The notes under the pieces: model-generated
What the model was told of the DNA's origin: nothing
Database searches by the model: none
What the model saw: only the letters and a program-made list of their open reading frames with translations
Translations under genes and position numbers: made by a program
Shown here: positions 44,101 to 55,592 of the stretch, piece by piece
Numbering within the stretch: the stretch's first letter is position 1
Layout of the letters: every line of letters starts with the position of its first letter
Assembly (NCBI RefSeq): GCF_023898315.1
Contig: NC_064617.1
Coordinates: 715,993,202-716,057,201, forward strand
Direction of reading: 5' to 3'
Length of the DNA stretch: 64,000 nucleotides
From: Schistocerca nitens
Taxonomy: Eukaryota > Arthropoda > Insecta > Orthoptera > Acrididae

Positions 44101-44290
44101 CACCAATTTAGCATCGTGGAGGGTAAAAATTGTAGAGGGAGACCAAGAGATGGATACACTAAACAGATTCAGAAGGATGTAGGTTGCAGCAGGTACTGGG
44201 AGATGAAGAAGCTTGCACAGGATAGAGTAGCATGGAGAGCTGCATCAAACCAGTCTCAGGACTGAAGACCACAACAACAACAACAACAAC
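41181..44290 (+). mobile_element. full-length RTE LINE with perfect TSD
   Basis: Flanked by the perfect 11-bp duplication AGTACATAATG at 41170-41180 and 44291-44301. A 5' leader of about 130 bp precedes one long reading frame with endonuclease and reverse transcriptase. The element ends TCTCAGGACTGAAGACCACA and an (AAC)n tail. Length of about 3.1 kb is what I expect for a complete RTE. Few inactivating changes and a perfect duplication suggest a recent insertion. Both of its ends recur in the small element at 44728-44936. Confidence 0.93.
41312..44268 (+). pseudogene. RTE ORF: APE endonuclease plus reverse transcriptase (nearly intact)
   Basis: Starts MMMASSWVKYSGG. Endonuclease blocks: RIGAWNVRSLN (about residue 42), VGISEVRWQ, VMGDWNSSVGKG and VDSDHNLLV. 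RT blocks: KNIIIPIPKKAG, YRTISLISHSCKI, FGFRRNTGTREAI, FVDLEKAFDNVDW, RQGCSLSPMLFNLYIE and RFADDIVIL (43508-43534), then FCYLGSKI. Two in-frame stops interrupt it: TGA at 42824-42826, where the family has a codon before NKAPGVDSIP, and TAA at 44003-44005. A frameshift near 44090 moves the final CRGRPRDGYTKQIQKDVGCS and RVAWRAASNQSQD to another frame. Otherwise intact. The product would nick DNA and copy its own RNA at the target site. Confidence 0.93.
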
Positions 44291-44727
44291 AGTACATAAT
44301 GTTTCTGAAAGTTCAACTTAGCTGACAATTAGGGTACAACTACCAACATGATACTAAGAATACACCACTGACCCACTGACTTCAGACAGAGCATGCAGAA
44401 GACTACTGCTTACAGCACCAGATAAAGAAAACTACACTGGTCATAAAAAAATTGTGCATAAAAATGAAATTAACAGTGAGTTGGATGTATATCAGGGTGT
44501 ATATGTGGACAAGGAAAAAAAATTCCCAGATTTTTCCCAGATTTCATGGTTAAAAATACGCTTTTTCCATGTTGAGTGACAGTATACTTTTCCTTGGAAC
44601 TGTAAAACTTATCAGTCCTTTGAATGATTATGGTTTTACACATCAATGCAGCATTTCCTAGCACTTTGGAAAACAAAACTCAGGGAGAAAAACACGTTTT
44701 GGAAATATGTTTGATGTGCAGCAACAT

Positions 44728-44936
44728 GTTGTTGTTGTTGTTGTTGTGGTCTTCAGTCCCGAGACTGGTTTGATGTGGCTCTCCATGCTACTCTATCCTG
44801 TGCAAGCTTCATCATCTCCCAGTACCTACCGCAACCTACATCAACCATACAGTAAAGCTGCATGCCCTCGGGAAAAATTACGGCCATAGTTTCCCCTTGC
44901 TTTCAGCCGTTTGCAGTACCAGCACAGCAAGGCCTT
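44728..44936 (-). mobile_element. short RTE deletion derivative with both parental ends
   Basis: On the minus strand it begins GGCCTTGCTGTGCTGGTACT, matching the 5' leader of the RTE at 41218-41304 through GCATGCAGCTTTACTGTATG. It then jumps to the RTE 3' end (GATGTAGGTTGCGG, matching 44177 onward) and finishes TCTCGGGACTGAAGACCACA plus an (AAC)n tail. The entire coding region is missing. At about 209 bp it is SINE-sized and would depend on RTE machinery. Confidence 0.9.
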
Positions 44937-45444
44937 CCATAATTATGTGAATGTATTTTAATTCACTTGATAGCTCTCCGCCACAGAAACCCATTTGTTT
45001 TCATTTGACATGAAAGTAATAAACGAAGAGGAAACAGGAAAATCACTGAACGTAAATACAGGTCTCATGGAGACTACCCACTTCCCCACTGCAACTCATA
45101 CTGCTTTGTGCATCAGCCCTGGATCTATGATATTGCCGAACCAGGGCAATACTTCACTAATCCTGCTACAATCACCGGTTTAGTTATCCTGCGTTTATTC
45201 TCTGGTTAGGTGTTATTACATTTTTGTACAATGCATTTTCTGCACTTCTCCCAGAATAGAACTCTAGCGGCTGCTAGCAGTGGACTGTACAACTGGCCCT
45301 TACTAGTGTAGTGGTCTGGCCAAAAATTTTCTGTTAAAATTTCATTTTCTTGGATGAGAAGATAATAAGCAGTATTTTTTGCCTGTTATTCCTATTAGTC
45401 ATTTATTTCCATTCTGGTAGTCTGAATCTATTGATTTCGCTAGT

Positions 45445-45650
45445 TTCCAGAATGAGATTTTCACTTTACAGTGGAGTGTGCGCTGATATGAAACTTCCTG
45501 GCAGATTAAAACTGTGTGCCAGACTGAGACTCTAACTCGGGACCTTTGCTTTTCATGGGCAAGTGCTCTACCATCTGAGCTACCCAAGCACAACTCACGC
45601 CCTGTCCTCACAGCTTTACTTCCGCCAGTTTTAATCTGTCAGGAAGTTTC
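45445..45650 (-). mobile_element. tRNA-derived SINE with inverted termini (family 4), TSD present
   Basis: On the minus strand GGGTAGCTCAGATGGTAGAG (A-box TAGCTCAGATGG) and a B-box-like GAGTTAGAGTC mark a tRNA-like core. The core sits between inverted sequences AACTTCCTGGCAGATTAAAA (45491) and its diverged complement ending near 45649. Duplications GATTTCGCTAGT (45433-45444) and GATTTCACTAGT (45651-45662) flank it, one mismatch in 12. Confidence 0.88.
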
Positions 45651-46584
45651 GATTTCACTAGTAATTACAACAATGCTGACCATTCGCAAACCCAATCAAC
45701 CACATAAACAGTTATTGGCATTCACGCGTTCGGCTTCATTCCACTCAGCTCGTATAGCTCCGTCCCATTTTGTCTGCAGGAAAGTTTATTTCTAGATGCA
45801 ATGGGGATTCCCCTGGCAGATACACCACATATACTATGCATGTATTCAAAAATCAACTCACGATTCATTCAGAAATCAACTTAGAATGTGTTCAAAAACC
45901 AACAGGGATGTGTTTCAAAATCATACGAATAATCGATAGACCAATGATGCTAGGCGCTTTACGAAACAAGGTTTCTTTCCTCAAGAATAGTAATTTGCCC
46001 CCCCATCCCCCGAAATTGCCGTCCGGGGCAGATACCTCAGTTTGCCCCCGCCCCCTAGATCCAGGCCTGTTGCACATGCATGAATCTGAATCTTAGGTGC
46101 ACCAGTCCCGGTAGCATCTGGCTGCTTGCTGCTACTGCTTATGCAGCTAACTGCCGCACTTCTGTAACCAGAAGCAGAAGGTAATTCTCAACTGCGCATA
46201 TGCATGAGCTCGCTCCCAACTGCTCAAGTTAATCTATGTAAACAGATGTGACATCACGTTCATCGTAGGCAATTTGTTGTTATTAAGCACTGCTTCATCT
46301 TTCTAAAGCCTTTGACACATTTTGTTGTTGGCAGACGCATATATGAGCACTGTGTTTTTTTGTTGTATGTGGCACATTTCCTTTGCACCATAAGTTTTAT
46401 TTTCATTTTTTTCTCTCATTCATGTTTTATTGCTGTAGTGAGATACTGTAATATCCTTTGTTTGAGTATTGGTTCTTACCAGTCAAAGTTGCCTAAATTT
46501 AACTGAAAACTAAAATGATGAAAAATTCCTGGAATTCTAAAAAATTCCCAGATCTCTCGGTTGTCCCGGGTCATATACACCCAG

Positions 46585-47728
46585 TATATTTACTGTTCAT
46601 CAATCACACTGGGAAAATGTTTTTAATTACTGCTATTCTGGAAATATTGGCACTAATAACAAAAATAAATCTATTCCAACACCAAACTACTCCTTTATGC
46701 ATGCTTCTTTTCTGTCAAATTACATTTGTAATTTGCTATAGCTAACTTTAGTTTTAATATAATATTAAAATGAGATTAATTATGTAGTCAATTAATACAA
46801 TTTCACTAAACACTGAATATTCACATCACTTTTCAATGATCCCTGTGGACATTTCTGATTATTATAATTGTGCAATTTACACCACCCAAAACTTCTCAGC
46901 AGCTGCATCTTCTTTTGTGTAAAATATAGTTTAATAGGCAGTGCATTTATTTTGCCCCATGGCAACAAAATTTTTTTCTACCATGATTTAAATGACATTT
47001 TCAAGAAACAACTGCAAGGAAAATGAATCTAAGAGAGGAAACAAATCAATGATATTCACAAGAAGAAATTTTATCATTATCAATTCAATTTAATTTGAGT
47101 GTAAATAACATTCATAAAATACAGCAGAACTAGAAAAATAATAATATACAGTTTCTTAAATGCAATACAAAGAAAATGTCTAATCCTCTATAATGCATAT
47201 CAGCTATTATTACTGATACATACTGACAACCTTATGCTGTGATGTAAGTAAAATATTCATCAGTCAATTTTAAAGCCACTCTCATCCAGATATGTATGTA
47301 TGTTATGTATGTATGTATGTACAAATATGAAGTTACATCTTTGGTCACAAAACATTAACAATGATGTATCACACTGGCAACATTTATACTGGCTAACGTC
47401 TACTTCTCTAAGACTTTTGTTTAAAAAATCACAGTATAGTGAAACAATAAAATTATTAGGGAATGGTTTGAGCATTTACTGGGCTATCACATTGCATTAC
47501 AGAATCACAGTTAACTGTGCTAATAGCTATCAGAAAGTATGTTCAACACTTATCCCAATGATTCTGTTATGATCATCATAATGACTCTGCATTACAACTA
47601 AATTATGATTTATGTAAATTCTTCAGCTATGGGAGTCGACTGGACCCACCAGGAGAGCAAACATAGTGCATCACACTGTTAACCATGTAGCGTTTTATGT
47701 GCTGTACTTTGATATTTTTGATCAGTAT
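46585..47728. other. no coding seen; possible 3' UTR and downstream of the minus-strand gene
   Basis: AT-rich sequence. If the gene ending at 47729 is real, its 3' UTR lies here; a minus-strand AATAAA occurs at about 46946-46951. A short (TATG)n run lies near 47292-47322. Confidence 0.35.
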
Positions 47729-47859
47729 TCAAATTGCTTTCAGTTCAACATCAGAAGGTGAGTTGACAATTGGTCTGAACATACGACTGGCACATGTGTT
47801 TCCTGACATGGTAACACTGATTACAGGTGAATTAGGCACCACAACTCCAATGTGAGAAT
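47729..47859 (-). CDS. unrecognised host gene, last coding exon
   Basis: Preceded on the minus strand by a TTTCCAG acceptor. Reads SHIGVVVPNSPVISVTMSGN, then TCASRMFRPIVNSPSDVELK and AI, ending in a TGA at 47731-47729. The exon begins with two bases that complete a codon with the single base left by the exon at 57706-57871, giving Asp. So the phases match across an intron of about 9.8 kb. The tail looks hydrophilic with no domain I recognise. The open stretch is short, so the call depends on the multi-exon consistency. Confidence 0.5.
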
Positions 47860-48151
47860 CTGGAAATACAGAAAACACATTAGTCTAGAACTAGCTACAG
47901 ATGGAGAGGAAAGGATTTAAGTCCCAATTCATGCACACAACAAGATGATACATGTATGTGCAAAATATTTTGGATTTTTTGTATCTCCTTTATAAGTACA
48001 TCAGAGGAAATCACCAGAAAAATAGATGCATTCTAATGTTATCAATTTTTTGGATGTGGGGTAGCAGCTATTATACTTTAACAGTAATAACTATTTACAT
48101 TCAGTAACTCTTGAAACATGTAACTGAATTGATCAAGTAATGTTAAATTGA

Positions 48152-48306
48152 AACTTCCTGGCAGATTAAAACAGTGTGCCCGACCAAGACTCGAACTCGG
48201 GACCTTTGCCTTTCACGGGCAAGTGCTCTTACAACTGAGCTACCGAAGCACGACTCACGCCCAGTACTCTCAGCTTTACTTCCGCCAGTACCTCGTCTCA
48301 TTCTGG
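48152..48306 (-). mobile_element. tRNA-derived SINE with inverted termini (family 4), perfect TSD
   Basis: Same family as 45445-45650: A-box-like TAGCTCAGTTG and B-box-like GAGTTCGAGTC on the minus strand. A perfect 13-bp duplication AATGTTAAATTGA at 48139-48151 and 48307-48319 shows target-primed retroposition. Confidence 0.92.
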
Positions 48307-49359
48307 AATGTTAAATTGATTGAATGGAAATAATCATACTGAGAACAGATACAAAACTTCCATGGGATATTTATAGAGAACAGCCAAAATCAGATGAAAA
48401 TGTTTATTCTGTTGAAACAGATTAGTCAAGTTTTCCGGTTACTTCACTCCTTTCTGTGCCTCACTAACATGGAATCTAGTTTATTTCTCCTTCTGTTGTA
48501 ATATTTATGAAAGTTGATGTTCCATAAGACTGACTTTACTGTTAATAATCAACTATGCAATGTTTCTGAACTATGGTTACTTTGTCGTTCAAATATTTTG
48601 CTATACAGGGTTAAGGGGTTAAGGAATAAAAAGTGGTAAAATGAAATTTTCTAACACTTTCATGACCAAAGCCTACTGACAAGTGTGATGCAAAAGGTGA
48701 CGAATTTAGATGTGCAAAAATAACTATAATGTATGACTTCCATTTCTTTCCATGTACAGAATGCCCATAATTGAAGTTCCAGTTTCAAAACACTGCAGAA
48801 TGAGAAAATATGAACACCAACAAGTGTGCGGCACACGGCTATTTCTCAGTTAGCATGCGAGAGGTCTTTTAAAAGAACGATGATGTGCCAATATCCCAGC
48901 AAAAGTTATGGACACTCAAGGGCATGAAAGAAGGCACTTGTCCAATTTCTGCTACGGGTCTGTAGAAAATAATTAGAAAATTCGAAAAAGATAGGTTCTT
49001 TTGAAGTGCAGTGTGGCAGAGGGAGGAAAGCAGTTGATCTGATGTCTCTTGAAGGTGTAGCCACAGCATTGCAAGAGGGGTTGAGCAGTGGTGTGCAGCG
49101 CATGTGGAATTGTCTGAACAGTGGACATGCCTGCAAGCACTGTGCATAAAATCCTTCGGAACACTCTACACTGCTATCCATACAAAACCACCATGTTCAG
49201 TAGTTGCTCCCTGCTGACCTGCCAGCAGGACATATGGCCATATTTTTTGAGGAGATGAGTTCTGCAGATCCTGTTATCTGTACAGTCACTGGTAAACCCT
49301 ATGAGACTTTCTGCACACCAACTTCATTCCAACTCTTCAACAGTGTGAATGTGTGGGTA

Positions 49360-49700
49360 GGATCATTTTTATAGTAGATGGCACTCCTCTGCACAATGCA
49401 CAGCCAGTGAAGCGGCTGCTGCAGAGGCACTATGGGAATGTTACAATTATCAGCTGTCATTTCCCAACAGCCTAGCTGTCTACATCACCTGGTTTTAATC
49501 AGTGTGACTTCTGTATGTGGGGTTATCTGAAAGATAAGTGCTCCAATTACGAAGGCAGCTGAAATGCACAACACATTTTGAACATGACTCCGAGACATAC
49601 TGCATGTTGTGGAATATGCTTATGGTTTCTCAATTTCAACCTGGTGGCAAAAAAGGTGGACAGCATAACAAACACCTCTTGTGCCAGTTATACAAAAAAT
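49360..49700 (+). pseudogene. mariner-like transposase, catalytic end (broken)
   Basis: Reads DGTPLHNAQPVKRLLQRHYG, then SCHFPTA, FNQCDFCMWGYLKDK and NMTPRHTACCGICL. These are the second and third catalytic regions and the tail of mariner-type transposases. Frame changes interrupt it near 49470 and 49560. Confidence 0.75.
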
Positions 49701-49750
49701 ATAAACCAATGTCATTTTGCTTTTTATGTTGTTTTTGGCCACAGGACAAT

Positions 49751-51300
49751 TACCATATTTATCCAATTGTAAGATGAGGTTTTTTCCCAAATTTAGTCAT
49801 TCAAAAAATATAGGGCTCTCTCATATTCACGGATTACACTATTGCTGCTGAGATTAACATTGTTTAATGAATGATTATAGGGGTCATCTTACATTTTCAG
49901 ATGGGATTTTGGCCACTGATGATTTGTACAAATTTAGGGCTTAGCAAAAAATACCTGCATTCGAATAGCCTCAAGATTCCTGATACACCAAAGCACTTGA
50001 TACAGTATCCATCTTGCTTGAACAATCATGTGACACTTGACTCACAGCACTAGTCGAGAAACTATGACTTAGCCAATACAACAATCTAATAATCTGTTTT
50101 AAAATTGACAATTTTGTGAAACAAAGTAGGAAATGGCATTAAATCGATCAACTTACATATTTTTGTTGTATATGAACAGGTTTTTAATAAAAGTTCTCAC
50201 TGATGAGTAGATACAGTATACATATATTTATGCCACTTTTTAAATAGAGGTAACATTCAAAGGCGAAAATGTTGTCCCTCAAAATCCATTACTTAATTCT
50301 GAACCCCAGTCAATATTTTATTTGGTTCTGAGCAACTGTAATGATTTACCAAGGGGATTGCACAAGGAAATACAATCACTGTTCACATCCTAGAATACCA
50401 GGGAAAAACGTTACCAGCATTAGTACAAGATTGTGACATTCAGATGAAACAAGAAAATTAATCCAGAATTAATTGTCTAGAAAATAAAAATCTCATTACA
50501 CTGACAGCAATGGTTACCACGAGAATTAACTATGGTGGAAATATCCACTGCGGAGATACTACAGACAGCTTATTTTGATTGTGGGATGAGCGAAAGTTTG
50601 AGAATTGTAGTGAATTGTGATTTTGATATTTTATTTACATATTTGTTGCTGTTGTTACATTTGTCCTGCTCCACTGTAGATACCTGCTGCCCTTGTTTCC
50701 CTGTTGCTGGAGCACAGCACTACGGAATGGTTGGAGGGGAAACAGCGACACCAGCTTGGCTGATAAACTGAACTATGGTGAGTGTGCGGAGGGAGGGTGC
50801 TGTGCAGCCAGCAAATTCTGCCGTCCTGCCAACCATGGGAAGCTACACTGTGTACTTTGGCTTTTTATGAATGTCTACCATATTGAAACTGCAGGTTGCC
50901 TGAATCAATTTGTACTTTGAACTGAACCAACTTTAAAATTGGACAAGTACTCATCAATAGCATACATTTCTGCAGAAAATAGTAAAAGTTTAGACTGGAG
51001 CTATTGGTGTATTCAGTGTTTCATGCAACAATGTTGTCAACACTCATCAGGAGGTATGACGGGAATGATAGGGGATGTGTCAGCTGCCAATTCTACACAG
51101 CCAGTGAGGTAGTGGCAGGCAGACAATATGGTTGGGAGCAAGAGACACAACATTCTCACATCAAACCACAACCCCGGAAAGAAAAATATTTGGCACAACA
51201 AAGATGTAAATTTTGCACCTGCCCTGTTAGAATGATGACTATAATGATTTATAATAGTGATACCACAGATGAGAGGCTAACTAAACAAAAAGGCAGTGAA
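49751..51300. other. unidentified insert within the mariner relic; no gene recognised
   Basis: Starts with a sequence reminiscent of arthropod DNA transposon ends (ATTGTAAGATGAGGTTTTTT). The open frames at 50532-50771 and 51004-51312 show no known domain. The right limit is uncertain. Confidence 0.35.
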
Positions 51301-51639
51301 GATAAAAATTAATGTAAAAATTTCTTTTTATTTATTTGTCCTTGTATTATCAAAATACAGAAACTCGGTAAATAACAAAGGTAAGAATGCACAAAACAAA
51401 CTTTTTAGACAAGCCATAGCCATTGTATTGCAATTCATCTGTCATTTGTAGCCAACCCAATTGACATTAAGACACTTACAGTGCCATCTATTGCTAAAGT
51501 TTCATTAATTTTTTTCATACCACAGCTCTTCCCCCTGCATCAATAATATGGTATTCAAATTTGACATCTTTCTGAGCAGTGTTTTTAAACGGGCACTTTA
51601 ATTATGGTCACCCTGTATATACCAACAATTTTGTTTTGT

Positions 51640-52090
51640 ATATGGGTGCTTTGCAGCTTGCAAATACACACTGCTGCTCAATAATGTATGTTGTTTTTTC
51701 GCCCTATTTTACTGAAAGCCTAGTAATAAAGCACATGCCCATCTGCAGCAGCAAATACATAACACACACATACATTATCACCGCTATCCATCTGACAGCG
51801 ATGTGGGCATGTAAGATGATAAGGAAAGAATATAAGCAGACCTCTTTCATCCCTTCATGCTTAATGCCTTTCCCGAAGGTGACGGCATCTTCCAGAATGA
51901 CACTGTCTGTGTCACCAGCCCAGAATGGTTTGAGGAGCATGACAGTGAGCTCACATTGATGCATTGGGCACCTAATGCACCTGGACTGAACATGATGGAA
52001 CACATCTGGACACTATTGTGTGTCAGCTCCATGCTCTCAAATCCCCAGCATATAAGTTACAGTAATTGTATGACCTATCCATAGACATCT
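51640..52090 (+). pseudogene. Tc1/IS630-type transposase relic
   Basis: A frame near 51857-52084 reads PEWFEEHDSELTLMHWAPNA, then PGLNMMEHIWTLL. This parallels the third catalytic block of Tc1-type transposases (usual form SPDLNPIEHIWD). Here proline and isoleucine are changed, and the upstream aspartate block (FPEGDGIFQNDTV) is only partial. Different family from the Tc1 copies at 3816 and 21703. Confidence 0.6.
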
Positions 52091-52171
52091 GGTACTAAAT
52101 ACCATCTGAAACCTACTGAAGACTATATGCCATGCAAAGCAGAACTACAGCTGTACCGTGTTCCAAATGTG

Positions 52172-52172
<1 letters not shown>

Positions 52173-52218
<46 letters not shown>
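52173..52218. repeat. (AC)n microsatellite
   Basis: Uninterrupted AC repeat of 46 bp. Confidence 0.97.
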
Positions 52219-52220
<2 letters not shown>

Positions 52221-52661
52221 TGAAGCATCCAGGAATAGTCAAATTGGCAATGAAAGGGGCTGTGGGGAGTAAAAATTGTGCTGTGAGAAGTGGTGCATGC
52301 AGTGTGGTTAAGTGGTATCTATCACCAGATGGCATATTGCAGATCGCCTATTTGAAGTATCTTATGTTTATACGTTCAGGAATACTCGATATCTGTATAA
52401 ATAGCAGCACCCTTTGTCCAGGAGTTGAGTTCTGTACTGGCAGTACATTGGCATTCAAACACTAAGGGTTGTATTTCATTGACAACCCTGCTTCCAGATT
52501 TGGACTTGATTGTGGTTTTGATGTGACATCCTTGGAGTAGATGTTGAGCACTTCAAAACATCCACATAACCATGGCTTTAATTAGACAATATGAAAACTG
52601 TTACTCACATGGACAGGAACCAGAATACAAGCAGTAACTCATTCTCAAGGTCTGTATATTC

Positions 52662-52979
52662 ATGAGTCCAATGGATTCCAAGCCAGCACTAAGCCAACTG
52701 CACATCAGGCATCCATCAGTGTCTTCTGGAGACCCAGGTCAAGATTCAACAACATGGATGAAAAGATTCAACCTACAAACTATAAATAACAGATGGGATG
52801 ACTTGAAATGTTTGGTAAATGTGTACTTTTACTTGGATGGCACAACCCAACAGTGGTACGAAAACAACAAAGAGAAGCTGGATAGTTGGGATAAATTCCA
52901 GCCTGCATTGAAGAAAAAGTTTGGCAACAATCAGCAGCAAGTCCACTTGGCAGAAGATCAACTGAAGAACAGGGTGTAA
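52662..52979 (+). pseudogene. gag-like fragment of the second gypsy-type fossil
   Basis: Reads MKRFNLQTINNRWDDLKCLV, then YLDGTTQQWYENNK and WDKFQPALKKKFGN, the typical gag alpha-helical pattern of arthropod gypsy elements. Confidence 0.65.
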
Positions 52980-54324
52980 CGTCATGTGGAAAAACAGTCC
53001 TACATACAGAATGTTTTGGCCCTATGCCACATTGTGAATCCAAATATGACCATAGTTGATAAAATCTTATACTGGAAGAAAAGAGTCTCACAAGACACAC
53101 TACATTCTTCTTCAAAACAACGGAGGAATTCAAGTGGTGATGAAGCATTGAGGAAATGCAACAGAGAAAGAATCGGGGGAAAGAAGTATGTCTGACTCCT
53201 GAATGTGGTCCCTACAGCAGCTGTGAAAGACCATCACAACATTGCCTCTCTCATACAGTAGGCAGTGAGAGAAGAGACACACATTTTATGCAAACAGTAC
53301 TGTTGGATAAAGTAAGCAAGAGATAGCAGGCATGAAATACTATCTGATACATCAGGAGGTAATATAGAATGTTGAAGAAGATGTGTACTGATCCAAAACA
53401 CCAACCTCTGCCACCAGACAAATGCTGCAGGAAGAATATATTGGCCAACTCAGACTTACGCCTCATGACAATTCAGCACTGATGGTACAATCAACTCCTG
53501 TACCAAATATAATGCCATGTAGAAGAGCAGACAATCTGGGAGGCCAAAGAAACATGTTGTATGTTTCTGCACAGGAAGAAGGCCAGTTTTTGACGACTGC
53601 TATGCTATCACACAACAACTATCTTTCAAGTCAAATGAAGATGATTATAGTCGACCTGTGGGATGAAGTCAATATTCATACCCAGGACAATATCATGCTG
53701 CAACCATTTTCTGCTGTCATACAATGTAGTAGCCACTCACCTAGCTGTTGACTTGAGGAAAACTAAGTGAGGTAACCATCTATGGAGGCGAGACTGCCAA
53801 GATCGAAGTCCTCCATGCTCAATAGCCACCAAGTTGTCAGGAAATCTCTCTATCATCATCAGCCATGGCCAACCTGTGTCGCTGCTAGTCGACTAAATAT
53901 GATTTATGCTACATGATCCAAAACCAATTGTGTTGAAAATCACAAATGCAGAAATACGTCCAGCTGACAGGAACATGTATTACAATAATAACTATCAATG
54001 ACAGAACACAACCCTTCAAATTTGTTGTCTTAACAGAATGTAGTCATGTTAGTGTCAGATGGAACTTGTTGCATGCATCACAAGCAGCCATAGTGTGTGG
54101 AAGAACACAACTTCAGATTGATGAAGTTCTACCAACAAGAAAACAAAGACTCCTCCAGGCAGTTGCTTGTCTTTGAAGACGTTACTGCCATCGGCAAGGA
54201 GAGGAGTTCCACTCACCATTTAAGATGCTCATTTAAACTATGAGGCTTTTGTCAACAGCAAAAAGTAGCTATAACTCACAAAAGAAATCTACATGCCAGT
54301 GACAATAATAAGCACTGAGGATGA

Positions 54325-54463
54325 AAAAATGAAATGATTGTACGGCATTGTTGGCCGGGAGGCCCCATGCGGGGAAGTTCAGCTGCCGTATTGCAAGTCC
54401 CTTTTAGTTGACGCCACTTCGGCGACTTGCGAGTCAATGATGATGAAATGATGATGATGAACA
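54325..54463 (+). mobile_element. SINE (family 5), with 12-bp TSD
   Basis: Contains GGCCGGGAGGCCCCATGCGG, then GACGCCACTTCGGCGACTTG and a (GATGAT)-type tail. I recall this core from an abundant arthropod SINE. It may be 5'-truncated. The duplication CACTGAGGATGA lies at 54313-54324 and 54464-54475. Confidence 0.82.
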
Positions 54464-54959
54464 CACTGAGGATGATTACCCAAAATTATAGATCATTAAT
54501 TGTCATAAGCAACCAGAACTCATCCCTAAAGGTAAGTGCTTAGGGACAACTGAGCCAGTCCAGGAAGGGCAGCTTAGTGCCAGCGACAAACAATAGTGTT
54601 CTGCTACAACTACAGATAATGAAAGGGGGGAAAGCTGCTATGGAACTGTCAATAGGATTTAGCCTAACTGAGTAATGACCTCGACAAGTGATAGCCATTC
54701 TGTGTCAGTTATTGGATGCTTACGAATCTGGAGAGGAGAAAATAAAGAGCAAGTGGCCAATGATAAATCACTGTATCAAGACTGGGGATCATTCATCAAC
54801 TAGCCAAGGTTCGTATAGGCTGTCACTGGCTGAATGCTAGACAATCCAGGAAGCAGCAGAGAATATGCTGCAAGATGGCATCATGAAACTCAAGAGTCTC
54901 GTTCGTTCCCTCCTGTGGTTATTTTGAAGAAAACAGTACACTGCATTTCTCAGTCAACT

Positions 54960-55470
54960 ATCTATGACTGAACAAAACTACAAAGATGTCTACTCATTGC
55001 TGTACACTAATGAGACCTCAGACTGCTTGAAAAGAGCGAAGTACTTCTCAATAACGAACATGCAGAAAGGCTACTGGAAAATCATGATTGATGAGGCTCA
55101 CCGGGAAAAAAACCACCATATAACTCCTGATGGCCTCTGTGAGTTCAAAGTCATGCTGTTTGGACTGTGTGATGCTCCAGCCATCTTAGAACATGTGAGG
55201 GACAATGTGCTTCAAAACTTAAATGGACAATGTATATTTGCTATCTGGATGACATTTTCATTCTTTCAAAGACATTTGAAGAACATCTAAGCTACCTGAC
55301 AACCATGATGAAATGTGTTCAGCCTTTGGGCCTCCACCTGAATGCAGAAAAATGCCTTATCATTGCCTGAGAAATAAAGATCTTGGGGTACTTAGTTAAC
55401 AGCAATGGAATCCACCCCAAACCAGAGAAAATAAGAGCAGTCACCGATCTCCTGTCTACTTGGCACATGC
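54960..55470 (+). pseudogene. reverse transcriptase fragment of the second gypsy-type fossil
   Basis: Recognisable blocks include FSITNMQKGYWKI, HHITPDGLCEFKVMLFGLCD and LGYLVNSNGIHPKPEKIRAV, in gypsy order. Confidence 0.75.
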
Positions 55471-55592
55471 GTGTTGATGTGAGAAGTTCTCAGAATGTGC
55501 GCATATTACCCCTGACTCATAAAGGACTTCTGTATCAAGGTACATCCCTTGCAAGGACTACTGCAGGGAAATACCAAATTTTCAGCAATTAA

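Larger units (their letters stand above)
44493..46584. mobile_element. TIR-bearing non-autonomous element carrying two retroposon insertions
   Basis: The left end CAGGGTGTATATGTGGACAA and the complement of the right end, CTGGGTGTATATGACCCGGG, are diverged inverted repeats. Both lead into an AAAATTCC(C)AG region. The outer flanks are TATAT on the left and TATAT on the right. I recall this as a common repeat in grasshoppers. No transposase is visible. A short RTE derivative (44728-44936) and a tRNA SINE (45445-45650) are nested inside. The remaining interior is AT-rich or, near 45990-46070, C-rich. Confidence 0.6.
48757..51615 (+). mobile_element. mariner-like relic, interrupted
   Basis: The left end CAGAATGCCCATAATTGAAG and the complement of the right end, CAGGGTGACCATAATTAAAG, are inverted repeats next to TA dinucleotides (48755-48756, 51616-51617). 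Transposase remains are at about 48860-49700. The span (2.86 kb) is over twice a normal mariner. The excess lies at about 49750-51300, so another element probably sits inside. One candidate starts near 49751 (ACCATATTTATCCAATTGTA). Confidence 0.7.
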
